Part shown: in pieces, positions 17,576 to 28,711 of the stretch
Numbering within the stretch: position 1 is the stretch's first letter
Layout: every line of letters begins with the position of its first letter
Origin: Aliarcobacter cryaerophilus
GTDB lineage: Bacteria > Campylobacterota > Campylobacteria > Campylobacterales > Arcobacteraceae
DNA: 64,000 bases
Assembly (NCBI RefSeq): GCF_014352935.1
Contig: NZ_CP060694.1
Location: 1,860,001 to 1,924,000 of the forward strand
Reading direction: 5' to 3'
The notes under the pieces: model-generated
Database searches by the model: none
The model's input: the letters and a program-made list of their open reading frames with translations, nothing else
Told to the model about the DNA's origin: nothing
Translations under genes and position numbers: made by a program

Positions 17576-18764
17576 ATGATTTTATCTTAGTTATAGCTTT
17601 TTGAAGTCTTATAAATCCTTCATCTATTTCACTTTTAGAGATTGTTAGTGCTGGTAAAAATCTTAAAGTATTATTTCCTGATTTAAGAACCATAACTCCA
17701 AATTCAAAAGCACTTTTTATTAAGCTTGCTAAAGTATCAGCATCTTTTACTCTTAATCCTCTCATAAGACCTAATCCAACATGAGTTATAAAAATATCTC
17801 TATTTGCTTCAAAAATATCATTTAATTTTTTTGTAAAATATATAATAGTTTCATCCAAAGTTCCGCTATCTTTTAAATTTTCTAAAATATCCAAAACTTC
17901 TAAAGCAGCTGCGGTTACCAAATAGTTACCACCAAAAGTACTTCCATGGTCACCAGCTGTCCAAATATCTTTATGTTTAGTCATAACAGCTCCCATAGGA
18001 ACACCGCCTCCTATACCTTTTGCCAAAGTTATAATATCTGGCTCTATATCATATAAATTTGAAGCTAAAAACTCTCCAGTTCTAAATACTCCTGTTTGAA
18101 CTTCATCAATTATTAATAAAATATCATTTTCTTTTAGGAATTTTGCCAACTCTTTAATTTTTTCTTTATCAAATGGAAAAACTCCACCCTCACCTTGCAC
18201 AAGCTCTATCATAACAGCAACTGTTTCATCATCGATTGCATTATAAACATCATCTATCGCATTAAATGAAAATCCATCTGGGTATGGAGCAAACTTACTT
18301 TGATGAAAAGAGCTTTGACCTGTAGCTTTTACAGTTGTGATTGTTCTTCCATGAAAAGAGTTTTCCAAAGTTATAATTTTATATCTTTTTTTCTCAAAAT
18401 TTAACTCTCCATAAGTTCTTGCTATTTTTATAGCTCCTTCGTTTGCTTCAGCTCCACTATTTGAAAAAAAAGTTCTTACATCGTATCCACTAAGCTCTTT
18501 TATTTTTTTAGCCAAAAGTGCTTGAGGTTCTATTGCATACAAATTTGAAGTATGAGTAAGATTTGAAACTTGTTCAAAAATTCTTTTTGCAACTCTAGCA
18601 TTTCCATGTCCTACACTTGTAACTCCAATACCTGAAGTAAAATCTATATAATCTTTGTTTTCATCATCATAAAGTGTTGCATTTACACCTTTTTTGAAGT
18701 TTACATAATTTCTTGCATATGTATGAAGTACATAATCTTTATCTAATTTTTCTATATCTTTCAT
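17574..18764 (-). CDS. argD: Acetylornithine aminotransferase
   Basis: Class III PLP aminotransferase of arginine biosynthesis, 396 residues. Visible motifs are FTSGIGVTSVGHGN, FFSNSGAEANEGAIK, the PLP-ring segment LLIIDEVQTGVFRTGEF, the Schiff-base Lys in TLAKGIGGGVPMGAV, and GSTFGGNYLVTAAA. Length is normal. It lies 60 nt downstream of the cti gene on the same strand but shares no obvious pathway. Confidence 0.94.
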   Translation of the reverse strand: MKDIEKLDKDYVLHTYARNYVNFKKGVNATLYDDENKDYIDFTSGIGVTSVGHGNARVAKRIFEQVSNLTHTSNLYAIEPQALLAKKIKELSGYDVRTFFSNSGAEANEGAIKIARTYGELNFEKKRYKIITLENSFHGRTITTVKATGQSSFHQSKFAPYPDGFSFNAIDDVYNAIDDETVAVMIELVQGEGGVFPFDKEKIKELAKFLKENDILLIIDEVQTGVFRTGEFLASNLYDIEPDIITLAKGIGGGVPMGAVMTKHKDIWTAGDHGSTFGGNYLVTAAALEVLDILENLKDSGTLDETIIYFTKKLNDIFEANRDIFITHVGLGLMRGLRVKDADTLASLIKSAFEFGVMVLKSGNNTLRFLPALTISKSEIDEGFIRLQKAITKIKS

Positions 18765-18824
18765 TACTTTTCCTGATCAATCAATAATTTTTTATGAATT
18801 ATAACTATAAATCTTTAAATCTTA

Positions 18825-21161
18825 CTAGTTATCACCATTTATAGTTGCTGAATAATATCTATTTAAATCAAACAATCCATACTCCAAAGGGTTTGATTTT
18901 TTAAACTCATTATCAAACCAATCAAAGTGTTCCCAGAAATTTGGATTTGCTCTATTTATTGTGTAATCTCTAATATACTCTTTTAATTTTATTTTATTTT
19001 CATAATTTTTTATAGTATTAAAAAAATCTAAAATTTGATTTTGTTTTAATACTATAAACATACTAGGATAAGAGCTTACAAATCCTTCAACAAAATCTAT
19101 ATCATCTTTTGTTGGGTCAAGTCTTGACTCTTCATTAAACATCAAAGCTACATTATCATGCCATCTATTTACAACCATTGAATAGATAAGATTTTCACCA
19201 TTATCCATAATAATTCTTATTAAAATAGCATTTGCATCTCTATCGGTAAAATGCTTTGTTATTTTTGTGCTACCAGGTGCTGCTAGTGATTTAAAACTCT
19301 CTTCAATCTCCTCTTTTGTATTATAACTATCTCTTAAAGGAGTCGGTTTATATGCTTTTTCTAGAAAATTAATTTTATCTCTTTTTGTTTTTGTATAATC
19401 AAGTACCATATTTGAAAATTCATATTTATAATCGTTTGAATAGTATTTTATTCCTGTTTCATTTTTTGATGGAGAATAAACTGTAAGATATTTTGCTAAC
19501 CAACCAACATACCAAGAGTTAAAATAATCCATTCTACTTTTTTGTGGCAAAAACTCCAAAAAGTTATTTTCACCTTCAACTCTTAATCTATCCATATGTG
19601 TTCTTACTAACAACTGATGCGCAGTATTACCAAATACATCAAAACCAGCAACTAAAGAGTAATATAACCTTTCTAAAAGAGGAAAATCTATAACCCAAAG
19701 AGTTTTTGGAACGCTTCCTACTGCTCCATATTGAAGAGAGGCTGTATCAAAATGTCTATAAACAGTCAATACTGAGTCATTGTGATTTGGATTATTACTC
19801 TTTCTAATATGCTCTAGCTTCATTCCATCTGGATAATATTTTTTATAAATTTTTGCTCTATCTTCTTGATATTTTTTTGTCTCTTTTTCATGTCCAAGAT
19901 TTTTAAAAGTTTCAAATAATCCTGGATCTTCTCCTAGTTGATTTGGAATTTTAAGATATTCAAAATTATCTTTCAAAAAGTTTTTATCTATTACACTAAC
20001 ATCATATTTTGGATCCATAAACATTACCCAAAAGTGGTCTTGTATTACATTTAATGCAACTTGTCCTTTGCAAACAGGACCTTTTATAAATGAATTTATA
20101 AAAAAATATATATCATTTAGTAAAAACTCATATCTACTTTTTGCTGGAATTTGTTCAAATACTGCTAATGCATTTGGAGCAGAATGTTCATTATAAGATA
20201 TTAAATAAGGTCCTTCCTCCCAATTTGGTTTTATAAAAGTATCCTTATAAAATCTTAATTTTTCATCGTTAAACTTAACAACCATATGAGTTTTATGAAC
20301 AATTGTGCCTTCAACTTTTTGTAATCTATAATAAAACTTCTCCTTAATTTCATCATAAGGAAATCTTGTAGGAATTATTTTTGCTTCAGTTCCAGATGGA
20401 GTACTAGATCGGATTATTTGGAAAAAGTTTTTACTGTTATCATCAAAAGATATATGAGCCAAAAAGAGATGCTCATAAATATATCTTGCTGTAACTTGAT
20501 TTTTTATACTTTTATCATTAAAAAAATCTTCATATTTTTTTATTTGGGCTTTTTCAAAGTCATTTATAGTATCTTTTGGAGTGTCATCTATTGCTCCATT
20601 ATCAAGCCAAGTCATTATAGTATTGTATTCATTTTTTGATAAGCCTGGAAAACCATAAGGCATTGCTTTGTGTGGATTTACTTCAAGATAATCTTCTAGC
20701 TCTTCTTTGTTTTTTACACAAGATAACTTATCTGTTTCAGGAGAATATTTACCTTCTAATTTAGGATTTCTATCTTTTTCAAAAAGATACTGCATCATAA
20801 TAGAAGAATTTGTATCTTCCATCTTATCAGTCATAGAAAAAAAACCTTTATCTCTCCAATCTTTAGTATTTAAAGCATCAACAAATAACCTAGTTGGATT
20901 TACAGATTTTATTCTTGTATCATAAACTAAATCTTTTGAAGCACCTCTATCAAGACCTGAAAAAGAACCTAAATTTAGCTGACATGGAGAGTTATAACAA
21001 GAGTGACAAGATACACATCTATTATCTAAAATTGGTTTTATATCTTTTGTGAAAGATATATCTTTGTTAACTCTATCAAAACTTACTGGGTCAAGCGGTT
21101 TACTCGAACATCCAAAAAATAAAAATGAAAAAATTAATACTATAAAGAGTTGAAGCTTCAT
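18825..21161 (-). CDS. cti: Fatty acid cis/trans isomerase (Cti), lipoprotein heme enzyme
   Basis: Cti is a c-type heme protein that converts cis- to trans-unsaturated fatty acids in membrane lipids as a response to solvents or heat. The 778-residue chain begins with a lipoprotein signal (FFGC, Cys18). The heme site CVSCHSC at about 49-55 follows, then the Cti-typical continuation NLGSFSGLDRGASK. The later region (MPYGFPGLSKNEYNTIMTWL, YGAVGSVPKTLWVIDFPL) matches the family. Length is near the Pseudomonas enzyme (about 760). The acylation signal suggests membrane anchoring rather than the free periplasmic form. Confidence 0.88.
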   Translation of the reverse strand: MKLQLFIVLIFSFLFFGCSSKPLDPVSFDRVNKDISFTKDIKPILDNRCVSCHSCYNSPCQLNLGSFSGLDRGASKDLVYDTRIKSVNPTRLFVDALNTKDWRDKGFFSMTDKMEDTNSSIMMQYLFEKDRNPKLEGKYSPETDKLSCVKNKEELEDYLEVNPHKAMPYGFPGLSKNEYNTIMTWLDNGAIDDTPKDTINDFEKAQIKKYEDFFNDKSIKNQVTARYIYEHLFLAHISFDDNSKNFFQIIRSSTPSGTEAKIIPTRFPYDEIKEKFYYRLQKVEGTIVHKTHMVVKFNDEKLRFYKDTFIKPNWEEGPYLISYNEHSAPNALAVFEQIPAKSRYEFLLNDIYFFINSFIKGPVCKGQVALNVIQDHFWVMFMDPKYDVSVIDKNFLKDNFEYLKIPNQLGEDPGLFETFKNLGHEKETKKYQEDRAKIYKKYYPDGMKLEHIRKSNNPNHNDSVLTVYRHFDTASLQYGAVGSVPKTLWVIDFPLLERLYYSLVAGFDVFGNTAHQLLVRTHMDRLRVEGENNFLEFLPQKSRMDYFNSWYVGWLAKYLTVYSPSKNETGIKYYSNDYKYEFSNMVLDYTKTKRDKINFLEKAYKPTPLRDSYNTKEEIEESFKSLAAPGSTKITKHFTDRDANAILIRIIMDNGENLIYSMVVNRWHDNVALMFNEESRLDPTKDDIDFVEGFVSSYPSMFIVLKQNQILDFFNTIKNYENKIKLKEYIRDYTINRANPNFWEHFDWFDNEFKKSNPLEYGLFDLNRYYSATINGDN

Positions 21162-21260
21162 AAAATTTTCCTTGTTATCTTAAAAATTTTTAGATTATAC
21201 AAGAAGTTTATTTTTAAAGTGCTTTTTGCTAGAATTCGAAACTAAAATCAAAGGAAAAAA

Positions 21261-22145
21261 ATGAGACACCTAATTCGTACTTCGGACTTTACAAAAGAAG
21301 AGATACTCAAAATTTTTGATGATGCTAGAGAGTTTAAGAATAATAAATTTAGCAAACTCTTAGAGGGTAAAATCATTGTTACACTATTTTTTGAAAACTC
21401 AACAAGAACAAGAAGCTCTTTTGAAATAGCTGCAAAAAGATTAGGAGCTGAAGTTGTAAATCTTGATGTTGGTACCTCTTCACAAAAAAAAGGTGAAACA
21501 ATGTACGATACTGTTTCAAATATAAATGCTATGAACCCTGATGCTATAATTATTAGACATAGTGTTCACGGTCTTCCAGAGAGTTTGATAGGTTATGTTG
21601 ATTGCCCTATAATAAATGCAGGTGATGGAAGACACTCACATCCAACTCAAGCTTTTTTAGACCTTTTTACAATTAATGAATATTTTGGTGGAAAAACTGA
21701 AGGTAAAAAAATAGCAATTGTTGGAGATGTTAGAAATTCAAGGGTTGCTGGAAGTAATAGAAGATTACTTCCTAGATTTGGAATAGATGTAAATTTAGTA
21801 GCTCCTGATTGTTTTAAATATGAAGGTGATGAGTTTAAACAGTTTGATACAATTCAAGAAATAATAGATGATATGGATATTGTTATGAGTTTAAGAAGTC
21901 AACTTGAACGTCACAATATCACATATTTTGAATCACTTCAAGAGTATGCAAAAGATTTTTGCATTACAAGTGAATTAATGGAAAGAAAAGAGTTTTTACT
22001 TCTTCATCCAGGTCCAGTTAATAGAAATATTGATATTACTGATGAAGTTTTAAAACATCCAAGATGTAAAGTTTTAGAGCAAGTAACAAACGGAGTTGCT
22101 ATTAGAGCTGCTATATTAAAAAAATTAATCCTAGAGGATAGATAA
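21261..22145 (+). CDS. pyrB: Aspartate carbamoyltransferase catalytic subunit
   Basis: Makes carbamoyl-aspartate, the first committed step of pyrimidine synthesis. The 294 residues show the carbamoyl-phosphate site FENSTRTRSSFE, IIRHSVHGLPESL, the HPTQAFLDLFT loop and LLHPGPVNRNIDI. Length is slightly short but normal for Campylobacterota. Its TAA is directly followed by the probable AUA start of pabB, with the ribosome site for pabB inside the last pyrB codons. Confidence 0.96.
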   Translation: MRHLIRTSDFTKEEILKIFDDAREFKNNKFSKLLEGKIIVTLFFENSTRTRSSFEIAAKRLGAEVVNLDVGTSSQKKGETMYDTVSNINAMNPDAIIIRHSVHGLPESLIGYVDCPIINAGDGRHSHPTQAFLDLFTINEYFGGKTEGKKIAIVGDVRNSRVAGSNRRLLPRFGIDVNLVAPDCFKYEGDEFKQFDTIQEIIDDMDIVMSLRSQLERHNITYFESLQEYAKDFCITSELMERKEFLLLHPGPVNRNIDITDEVLKHPRCKVLEQVTNGVAIRAAILKKLILEDR

Positions 22146-23102
22146 ATAGTTACTAACTTTCAAGATATTCTAAATAAATCTGGCTCTTTAAAAGAGCCTT
22201 TTTTATTTTTAATCTCATATGATTTAAAAAAAACTTATATAGAAAAACTTCAAAATCTCTCACAAAATATAAAATTTGAAATAGATAGTAAAAATAAAAA
22301 AAATATAAAAGATTACAGTTTAAAAAAATATCCAATTAGTTTTGTTGAGTACGAAAAAAAGTTTGATTTAATTCAAGATGAGATAAAAAAGGGGAATAGC
22401 TATTTACTAAATTTAACTGCGCAAACAAAAATAGATACAAACCTAACTTTAGATGATATTTATGAAGCATCAAGCTCTTTATTAAAATTAAGAGTAAAGT
22501 TTGATGATTTAGATTTTGTTTGCTTTAGCCCAGAAAAATTTATAGATATAAAAGATAATAAAATCTATACATATCCTATGAAAGGAACTATTGATTCAAA
22601 TTTTGATGATGCAAAAAATATTTTACTAAATAATAAAAAAGAGTTAGCAGAACACACTATGGTTGTTGATTTGCTAAGAAATGATTTAGGAAAAGTTGCT
22701 AATAATATAAAAGTTGAAGAGTTTAGAAAATTTAGTAAAATAGTTACAAAAGATAGAGAACTTTTTCAAACAAGCTCAATTATTTCTGGAGATTTACAAA
22801 ATAATTGGCAAGAAAAAATAGGAGATATTTTATCAAATATTCTTCCTGCTGGAAGTATCACAGGTACTCCAAAAAAATCTACAATAGAAATTTTAAAAAA
22901 TATTGAAAACTATGATAGAGGATTTTATAGTGGAATTTTTGGTATTTTTGATGGTATAAATCTTCAAAGTTTTGTGCTAATTAGATTTATCGAAAATATA
23001 AATAATGAACTTTTTTATAAAAGTGGCGGTGGGATTACAAGTGATAGTACTGCAAAAGAAGAGTATGAAGAACTTTTAAATAAAGTTTATCTACCATTTT
23101 AA
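22146..23102 (+). CDS. pabB: Aminodeoxychorismate synthase component I, probable AUA start
   Basis: PabB makes 4-amino-4-deoxychorismate for folate. The frame is open from the base after the pyrB stop to TAA 23100-23102, about 318 residues. Conserved chorismate-enzyme motifs occur well before the first ATG (22578): EIKKGNSYLLNLT and FCFSPEKFI-like DFVCFSPEKF. After it come MKGTIDS, HTMVVDLLRNDLGKV and LPAGSITGTPKKSTIEIL. There is no ATG, GTG or TTG in frame before 22578, so the start must be non-canonical. ATA at 22146 has GAGGA at 22134-22138 with ideal 7-nt spacing; ATT at 22167 is the alternative. It could also be an ATG lost to mutation or a sequence error. Confidence 0.82.
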   Translation: MVTNFQDILNKSGSLKEPFLFLISYDLKKTYIEKLQNLSQNIKFEIDSKNKKNIKDYSLKKYPISFVEYEKKFDLIQDEIKKGNSYLLNLTAQTKIDTNLTLDDIYEASSSLLKLRVKFDDLDFVCFSPEKFIDIKDNKIYTYPMKGTIDSNFDDAKNILLNNKKELAEHTMVVDLLRNDLGKVANNIKVEEFRKFSKIVTKDRELFQTSSIISGDLQNNWQEKIGDILSNILPAGSITGTPKKSTIEILKNIENYDRGFYSGIFGIFDGINLQSFVLIRFIENINNELFYKSGGGITSDSTAKEEYEELLNKVYLPF

Positions 23103-23111
23103 AGGAAATAT

Positions 23112-23672
23112 ATGTTTTTTGAAACAATAAAATGTGAAGATTGTGAGATTTTTAATTTAGAGTATCATCAAAAAAGAGTTGCAAAAACTATCGGAAAGAA
23201 TTTTGATTTACAAGAGTATATAAATCCACCAACAAATGAGCTACTAAGATGTAAGATAGTTTACAACAAAGATGAAATTTTAAGTGTAGATTATTTTCCA
23301 TATAAAATACGAGATATAAAAAGCTTTAAAATAGTAGTTGATAACAGTTTAGATTACTCAAAAAAATACCTAAATAGAGATAAACTTGATAAGTTATTTT
23401 TAAAAAAAGATAGTTGTGATGAGATAATTATTCTTAAAAATGGAGTAGTTACGGATACAACAATTGCAAATATAGCTATATTTTATGATGGAGTTTGGAT
23501 TACTTCAAAAAATTGTTTGTTAGAAGGAACTTCAAGAGCAAGGCTAATAGAAAAAAAAGAGATATTTGTAAAAGATATAACTCTGGATATGTTAAAAAAA
23601 GCTTCAAAAATAGCTCTTATGAATGCTATGATTGATTTTTATGAGATAAAGGATTTTAGAATAGAGTATTAA
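23112..23672 (+). CDS. pabC: Aminotransferase class IV, probable aminodeoxychorismate lyase
   Basis: The 186-residue product resembles class IV PLP enzymes: MFFETIKCEDCEIFNLEYHQ at the start, the Lys segment KKYLNRDKLDKLF, DEIIILKNGVVTDTTIANI and LLEGTSRARLIE. Following pabB by 9 nt, it is most simply 4-amino-4-deoxychorismate lyase (PabC), giving p-aminobenzoate. It is shorter than free-standing PabC proteins (about 270), losing part of the N-terminal lobe, as in the C-terminal half of PabBC fusions. AAAGGAAA precedes the ATG. Substrate assignment rests on context. Confidence 0.8.
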   Translation: MFFETIKCEDCEIFNLEYHQKRVAKTIGKNFDLQEYINPPTNELLRCKIVYNKDEILSVDYFPYKIRDIKSFKIVVDNSLDYSKKYLNRDKLDKLFLKKDSCDEIIILKNGVVTDTTIANIAIFYDGVWITSKNCLLEGTSRARLIEKKEIFVKDITLDMLKKASKIALMNAMIDFYEIKDFRIEY

Positions 23673-23693
23673 AAAATTAAATTATTTTTATTA

Positions 23694-23718
23694 CTGAGGC
23701 AAAGCCTCAGATATTTTT
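23694..23718. terminator. Terminator between pabC and carA
   Basis: CTGAGGC-AAA-GCCTCAG, a perfect 7-bp stem, is followed by ATATTTTT on the plus strand. It ends pyrB-pabB-pabC and lies just beyond the carA stop on the other strand. Confidence 0.7.
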
Positions 23719-23722
23719 AACT

Positions 23723-24820
23723 CTATTTTACCATTTGCGAAAACTCTTGGCAAATACTAGAATTTGAAACTGGAGAGAATTCACTACTTAATTCATTTTT
23801 ATTTTTATATTTTAAAGCTACAGCACTGTCATTAAAAACTTTAATATGAGTTACATCTGCAATGTTTTTAATATCTTCACTTATTTTAAAATCACCATTA
23901 ATACCACAAATTTCTACTGTTTTTTCACCTCTAATAGGATGGCTTCCATACTTTATAGATTTAATCTTATCTACTTTTACACCACTTGCAAGTGCTAGTA
24001 AATAATGTCCTAGTCCAACTGCAAGAATTGGAATATTTGCGTCTATTAATTTTTTTATTTCAGCTATTTCATCAGTTAAAATGTTTGGATTTCCAGCTCC
24101 ACTACTTAGAACTACTCCACCTATTTTACCTGCTTTAAAATTATTAATTATATCATCTGCTTTTGTAGAAGCAGGAACTACTTCAACTTCAAATCCTAAC
24201 TCAACAAGCTCATTTAAAAATGATTTTTTAACTCCATAATCAATTACTTGAACTCTTTTATCACTCATTTGAGCTTTATTATACTCTCCTGTTTCATGAT
24301 TCCAAACACCTGATTTATGAATATAAGCCTCTTTAGTTGAAATATCTTTTACAAAATTGATTTCATCATATTTTTTTGCTTCATTTAATTTTTTTGCTAG
24401 TTCATCTTTAGAAGAGATTTGTGTAGATGCAATCATCATCATACTTCCCTCTTCTCTTACAATTTTTGTCAAGAATCTTGTATCAATATCACAAATTCCA
24501 ATAACATTTTGTTCTACTAAAAAATCTTTTAGACTCATTTCTGCTCTATAATTTGAGTAAGCATCATGATAATTTCTCACAATTATACCTTTTGCATGAG
24601 CTTTTGAACTTTCCATATCAACTCTATTTGCACCCGTATTTCCTATCTCTACAGCTGTAAAATTGATAAATAAACCATTATTTGAAGGGTCCGTAATAAT
24701 CTCTTGTTGTCCAAATGTTGAGTTATTATAAACCAGTTTTCCAACAGCAGTTGTATCTGCACCAAAAGAGTTTGCCTCTAAAAATATTCCGTTTTCTAAA
24801 TAAATATATACTTTTTGCAT
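23723..24820 (-). CDS. carA: CarA-family carbamoyl-phosphate synthase small subunit with lost glutaminase residues
   Basis: The chain of 365 residues has the CarA layout: an N-terminal CPSase domain (QQEIITDPSNNG, GICDIDTRFLTKIVREEGSM) and a C-terminal amidotransferase-like domain (VQVIDYGVKKSFLNELVELG, GGVVLSSGAGNP). The catalytic elbow, normally GICLGHQLL, reads AVGLGHYLLALASG, with Gly at about 269 where the Cys nucleophile belongs. The GHPEASPGP segment with catalytic His and Glu is replaced by EFSPVSNSS. It is therefore unlikely to hydrolyse glutamine. The start is ATG 24820, whose A overlaps the DUF507 TGA (TGATG); a TTG lies one codon upstream. It is last in the chain from 28582. A second carA may exist elsewhere. 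Confidence 0.85.
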   Translation of the reverse strand: MQKVYIYLENGIFLEANSFGADTTAVGKLVYNNSTFGQQEIITDPSNNGLFINFTAVEIGNTGANRVDMESSKAHAKGIIVRNYHDAYSNYRAEMSLKDFLVEQNVIGICDIDTRFLTKIVREEGSMMMIASTQISSKDELAKKLNEAKKYDEINFVKDISTKEAYIHKSGVWNHETGEYNKAQMSDKRVQVIDYGVKKSFLNELVELGFEVEVVPASTKADDIINNFKAGKIGGVVLSSGAGNPNILTDEIAEIKKLIDANIPILAVGLGHYLLALASGVKVDKIKSIKYGSHPIRGEKTVEICGINGDFKISEDIKNIADVTHIKVFNDSAVALKYKNKNELSSEFSPVSNSSICQEFSQMVK

Positions 24821-25371
24821 CAAATTAATCCTCTTTTTATTAACTCTTCTTCATAAAGTCTATGATAAACCAAATCATAGTCCTCTGTACCTGGAATTAG
24901 CTTTCTTTTATAGTTTTTAAGCTTAGCTAATACTTCACCATCTGCTTTTTCAAACCCTTTAATGAAATCATCCAAAGAACCAAATATCACATTTTTTATT
25001 TGGTTATCTGAACAAGTAAAATGTATATAATCCTCCTCCCATAGATAATCTAATATTTTGTGAGCAATATCAGAAAATCTATCTTCATTGTTTAAGATAA
25101 CTCCAAAATCATTTGCAAGTCTTTTTTTTGTCATCCAGAAAAGTTGTCTTCTATCAGCATTTAGATACTCTATCTCTTCTGTTTGAGAATCTAAAATCTC
25201 TTCTACTTTCTCATCTAAAGATTGCTCTTTTAGAATATCTTCATCTAAAATTCTTTCAACTTGCTCTTCTATACTGGCTTTATCTTTTCTTGCCTCTATA
25301 AAATCACAAGTTATTAAATCTCTTGTAATTCTTCTTGAAAGGTATGTAGTTTGGTGTAGCTTTAATCTCAT
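24820..25371 (-). CDS. DUF507 family protein
   Basis: The 183-residue protein matches the DUF507 family, with MRLKLHQTTYLSRRITRDL at the start, a Glu-rich middle (EEQVERILDEDILKEQ), and a repeat of the same fold (RRQLFWMTKKRLANDFGV). It is charged and helical with no catalytic motif. Its function is unknown. It sits one base downstream of purA and overlaps carA (TGATG), an arrangement also known in Campylobacter, so it is cotranslated with carA. Confidence 0.85.
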   Translation of the reverse strand: MRLKLHQTTYLSRRITRDLITCDFIEARKDKASIEEQVERILDEDILKEQSLDEKVEEILDSQTEEIEYLNADRRQLFWMTKKRLANDFGVILNNEDRFSDIAHKILDYLWEEDYIHFTCSDNQIKNVIFGSLDDFIKGFEKADGEVLAKLKNYKRKLIPGTEDYDLVYHRLYEEELIKRGLI

Positions 25372-25372
25372 T

Positions 25373-27470
<2,098 letters not shown>

Positions 27471-27475
27471 TAAAA

Positions 27476-28582
27476 CTATATCCCTTTAAACATATTTTGG
27501 GCAAATACTCTATTTGCAGTTCCATCAAATTTTCTAATATTTAAATCATCCATAACTAGTTCAATAGCATTTACAGCCCAAGAAGCTTCAAAATCTTCTA
27601 CTAACCCCATATGATTAATTCTAAAAATTTTCCCAGCTAAATGATCTTGTCCACCCGCAATATCAACATTATATTTTGTTTTTAAAAGCTTTCTAATCTC
27701 ATTTGATTGTTCTGTATAAACCGTTGTCATAGCATTTGCTGGAGTTTTTGGATATATTTCGAATCCTATTGCTTTTAATGCTTCTTGAGTTGCTTTTGCT
27801 CTTAAAGCTGTTTTACTATATAAATTATCAAATCCTACTTTTTTTAATTCAACTAAAATAGCTTCCAATCCCATAATTAATGTAGTTGCTGCTGTCCAAG
27901 CCGTTGTATTTTTTCTTTGATTTTTTAACTCAGTTGCAAGATTGAAATAATATCCAGCTGATTTTTCTTCTATTTTTTCAATTGCTTTTTGTGATAATCC
28001 AATCATTGCAAGACCTGGAGGAAGCATAAATGCTTTTTGACTTCCAGTAATAAGTGCATCAATATTAGTAACATCTATTTTTTCAACACCTAAAGCTGTA
28101 ATTCCATCCGCTACAACTATTATTTCTGGATTAATTTTTTTAACTTCTTTTGCTATTTCTTCAACCGGATGTCTTAATCCTCCAGCACTTTCACATATTT
28201 GAATAAATATAGCATCGATATTTGAATCATTTTTGATTGTATTTACAATATCTTCAACGCTAACAGCAGTATTCCACTCATTTTTTATTTCACTATAATC
28301 TATATTAAACGCTTTACAGATTTTTCCAAATCTCTCTCCAAATTTTCCAGAATTAACTGTAAGTGCTTTTTTTCTAGTAAAATTAGTTACACAAGCCTCC
28401 ATAGCTCCTGTTCCACTTGAAGCTAGCATTAAAACTTCTGGCATATTATAAATTTCTATTAAAAGATTTCTAGTTCTCTCAAAAATTGCTTCAAACTCTT
28501 TTGTTCTATGATGTATTGTAATATCGCTCATAGCTTTTCTTGCAAATTCTGGTACAGGAGTTGGTCCTGGTGTTAATAACAT
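27476..28582 (-). CDS. Class V PLP aminotransferase (alanine-glyoxylate/serine-pyruvate type)
   Basis: The 368-residue product begins LLTPGPTPVPEFARKAM with the HHRTKEFE segment typical of the alanine-glyoxylate/serine-pyruvate aminotransferase family. The PLP Lys is in ALITGSQKAFMLPPGLAM, and LASSGTGAMEACVTNF binds the cofactor phosphate. Substrates cannot be fixed from sequence; similar proteins act on serine, alanine and glyoxylate. It heads the minus-strand chain leading to hisZ, purA, DUF507 and carA, with its own ATAAGGATAATTAAT leader. Confidence 0.88.
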   Translation of the reverse strand: MLLTPGPTPVPEFARKAMSDITIHHRTKEFEAIFERTRNLLIEIYNMPEVLMLASSGTGAMEACVTNFTRKKALTVNSGKFGERFGKICKAFNIDYSEIKNEWNTAVSVEDIVNTIKNDSNIDAIFIQICESAGGLRHPVEEIAKEVKKINPEIIVVADGITALGVEKIDVTNIDALITGSQKAFMLPPGLAMIGLSQKAIEKIEEKSAGYYFNLATELKNQRKNTTAWTAATTLIMGLEAILVELKKVGFDNLYSKTALRAKATQEALKAIGFEIYPKTPANAMTTVYTEQSNEIRKLLKTKYNVDIAGGQDHLAGKIFRINHMGLVEDFEASWAVNAIELVMDDLNIRKFDGTANRVFAQNMFKGI

Positions 28583-28678
28583 ATTAATTATCCTTATTAT
28601 AAATATTTCATATTTCAGTAAAACGGAATATTTTAGCTAAAAAAAGATTATTAAATGGTTAAAATATGTTTTATTAGA

Positions 28679-28684
28679 TATAAT
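28679..28684 (+). promoter_or_regulatory. -10 box (TATAAT) for the first YceI gene
   Basis: TATAAT in TTAGATATAATTGC lies 28 nt upstream of the ATG at 28712, with ATAAGGTAAAAA as the ribosome site. It diverges from the class V aminotransferase. Confidence 0.5.
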
Positions 28685-28711
28685 TGCACGATTAATTTTA
28701 TAAGGTAAAAA

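Noticed and set aside
22578-23102. 174-residue frame starting at ATG 22578 as a complete gene
   Set aside because: It begins in the middle of PabB; conserved PabB sequence continues in frame 144 codons upstream to the pyrB stop.
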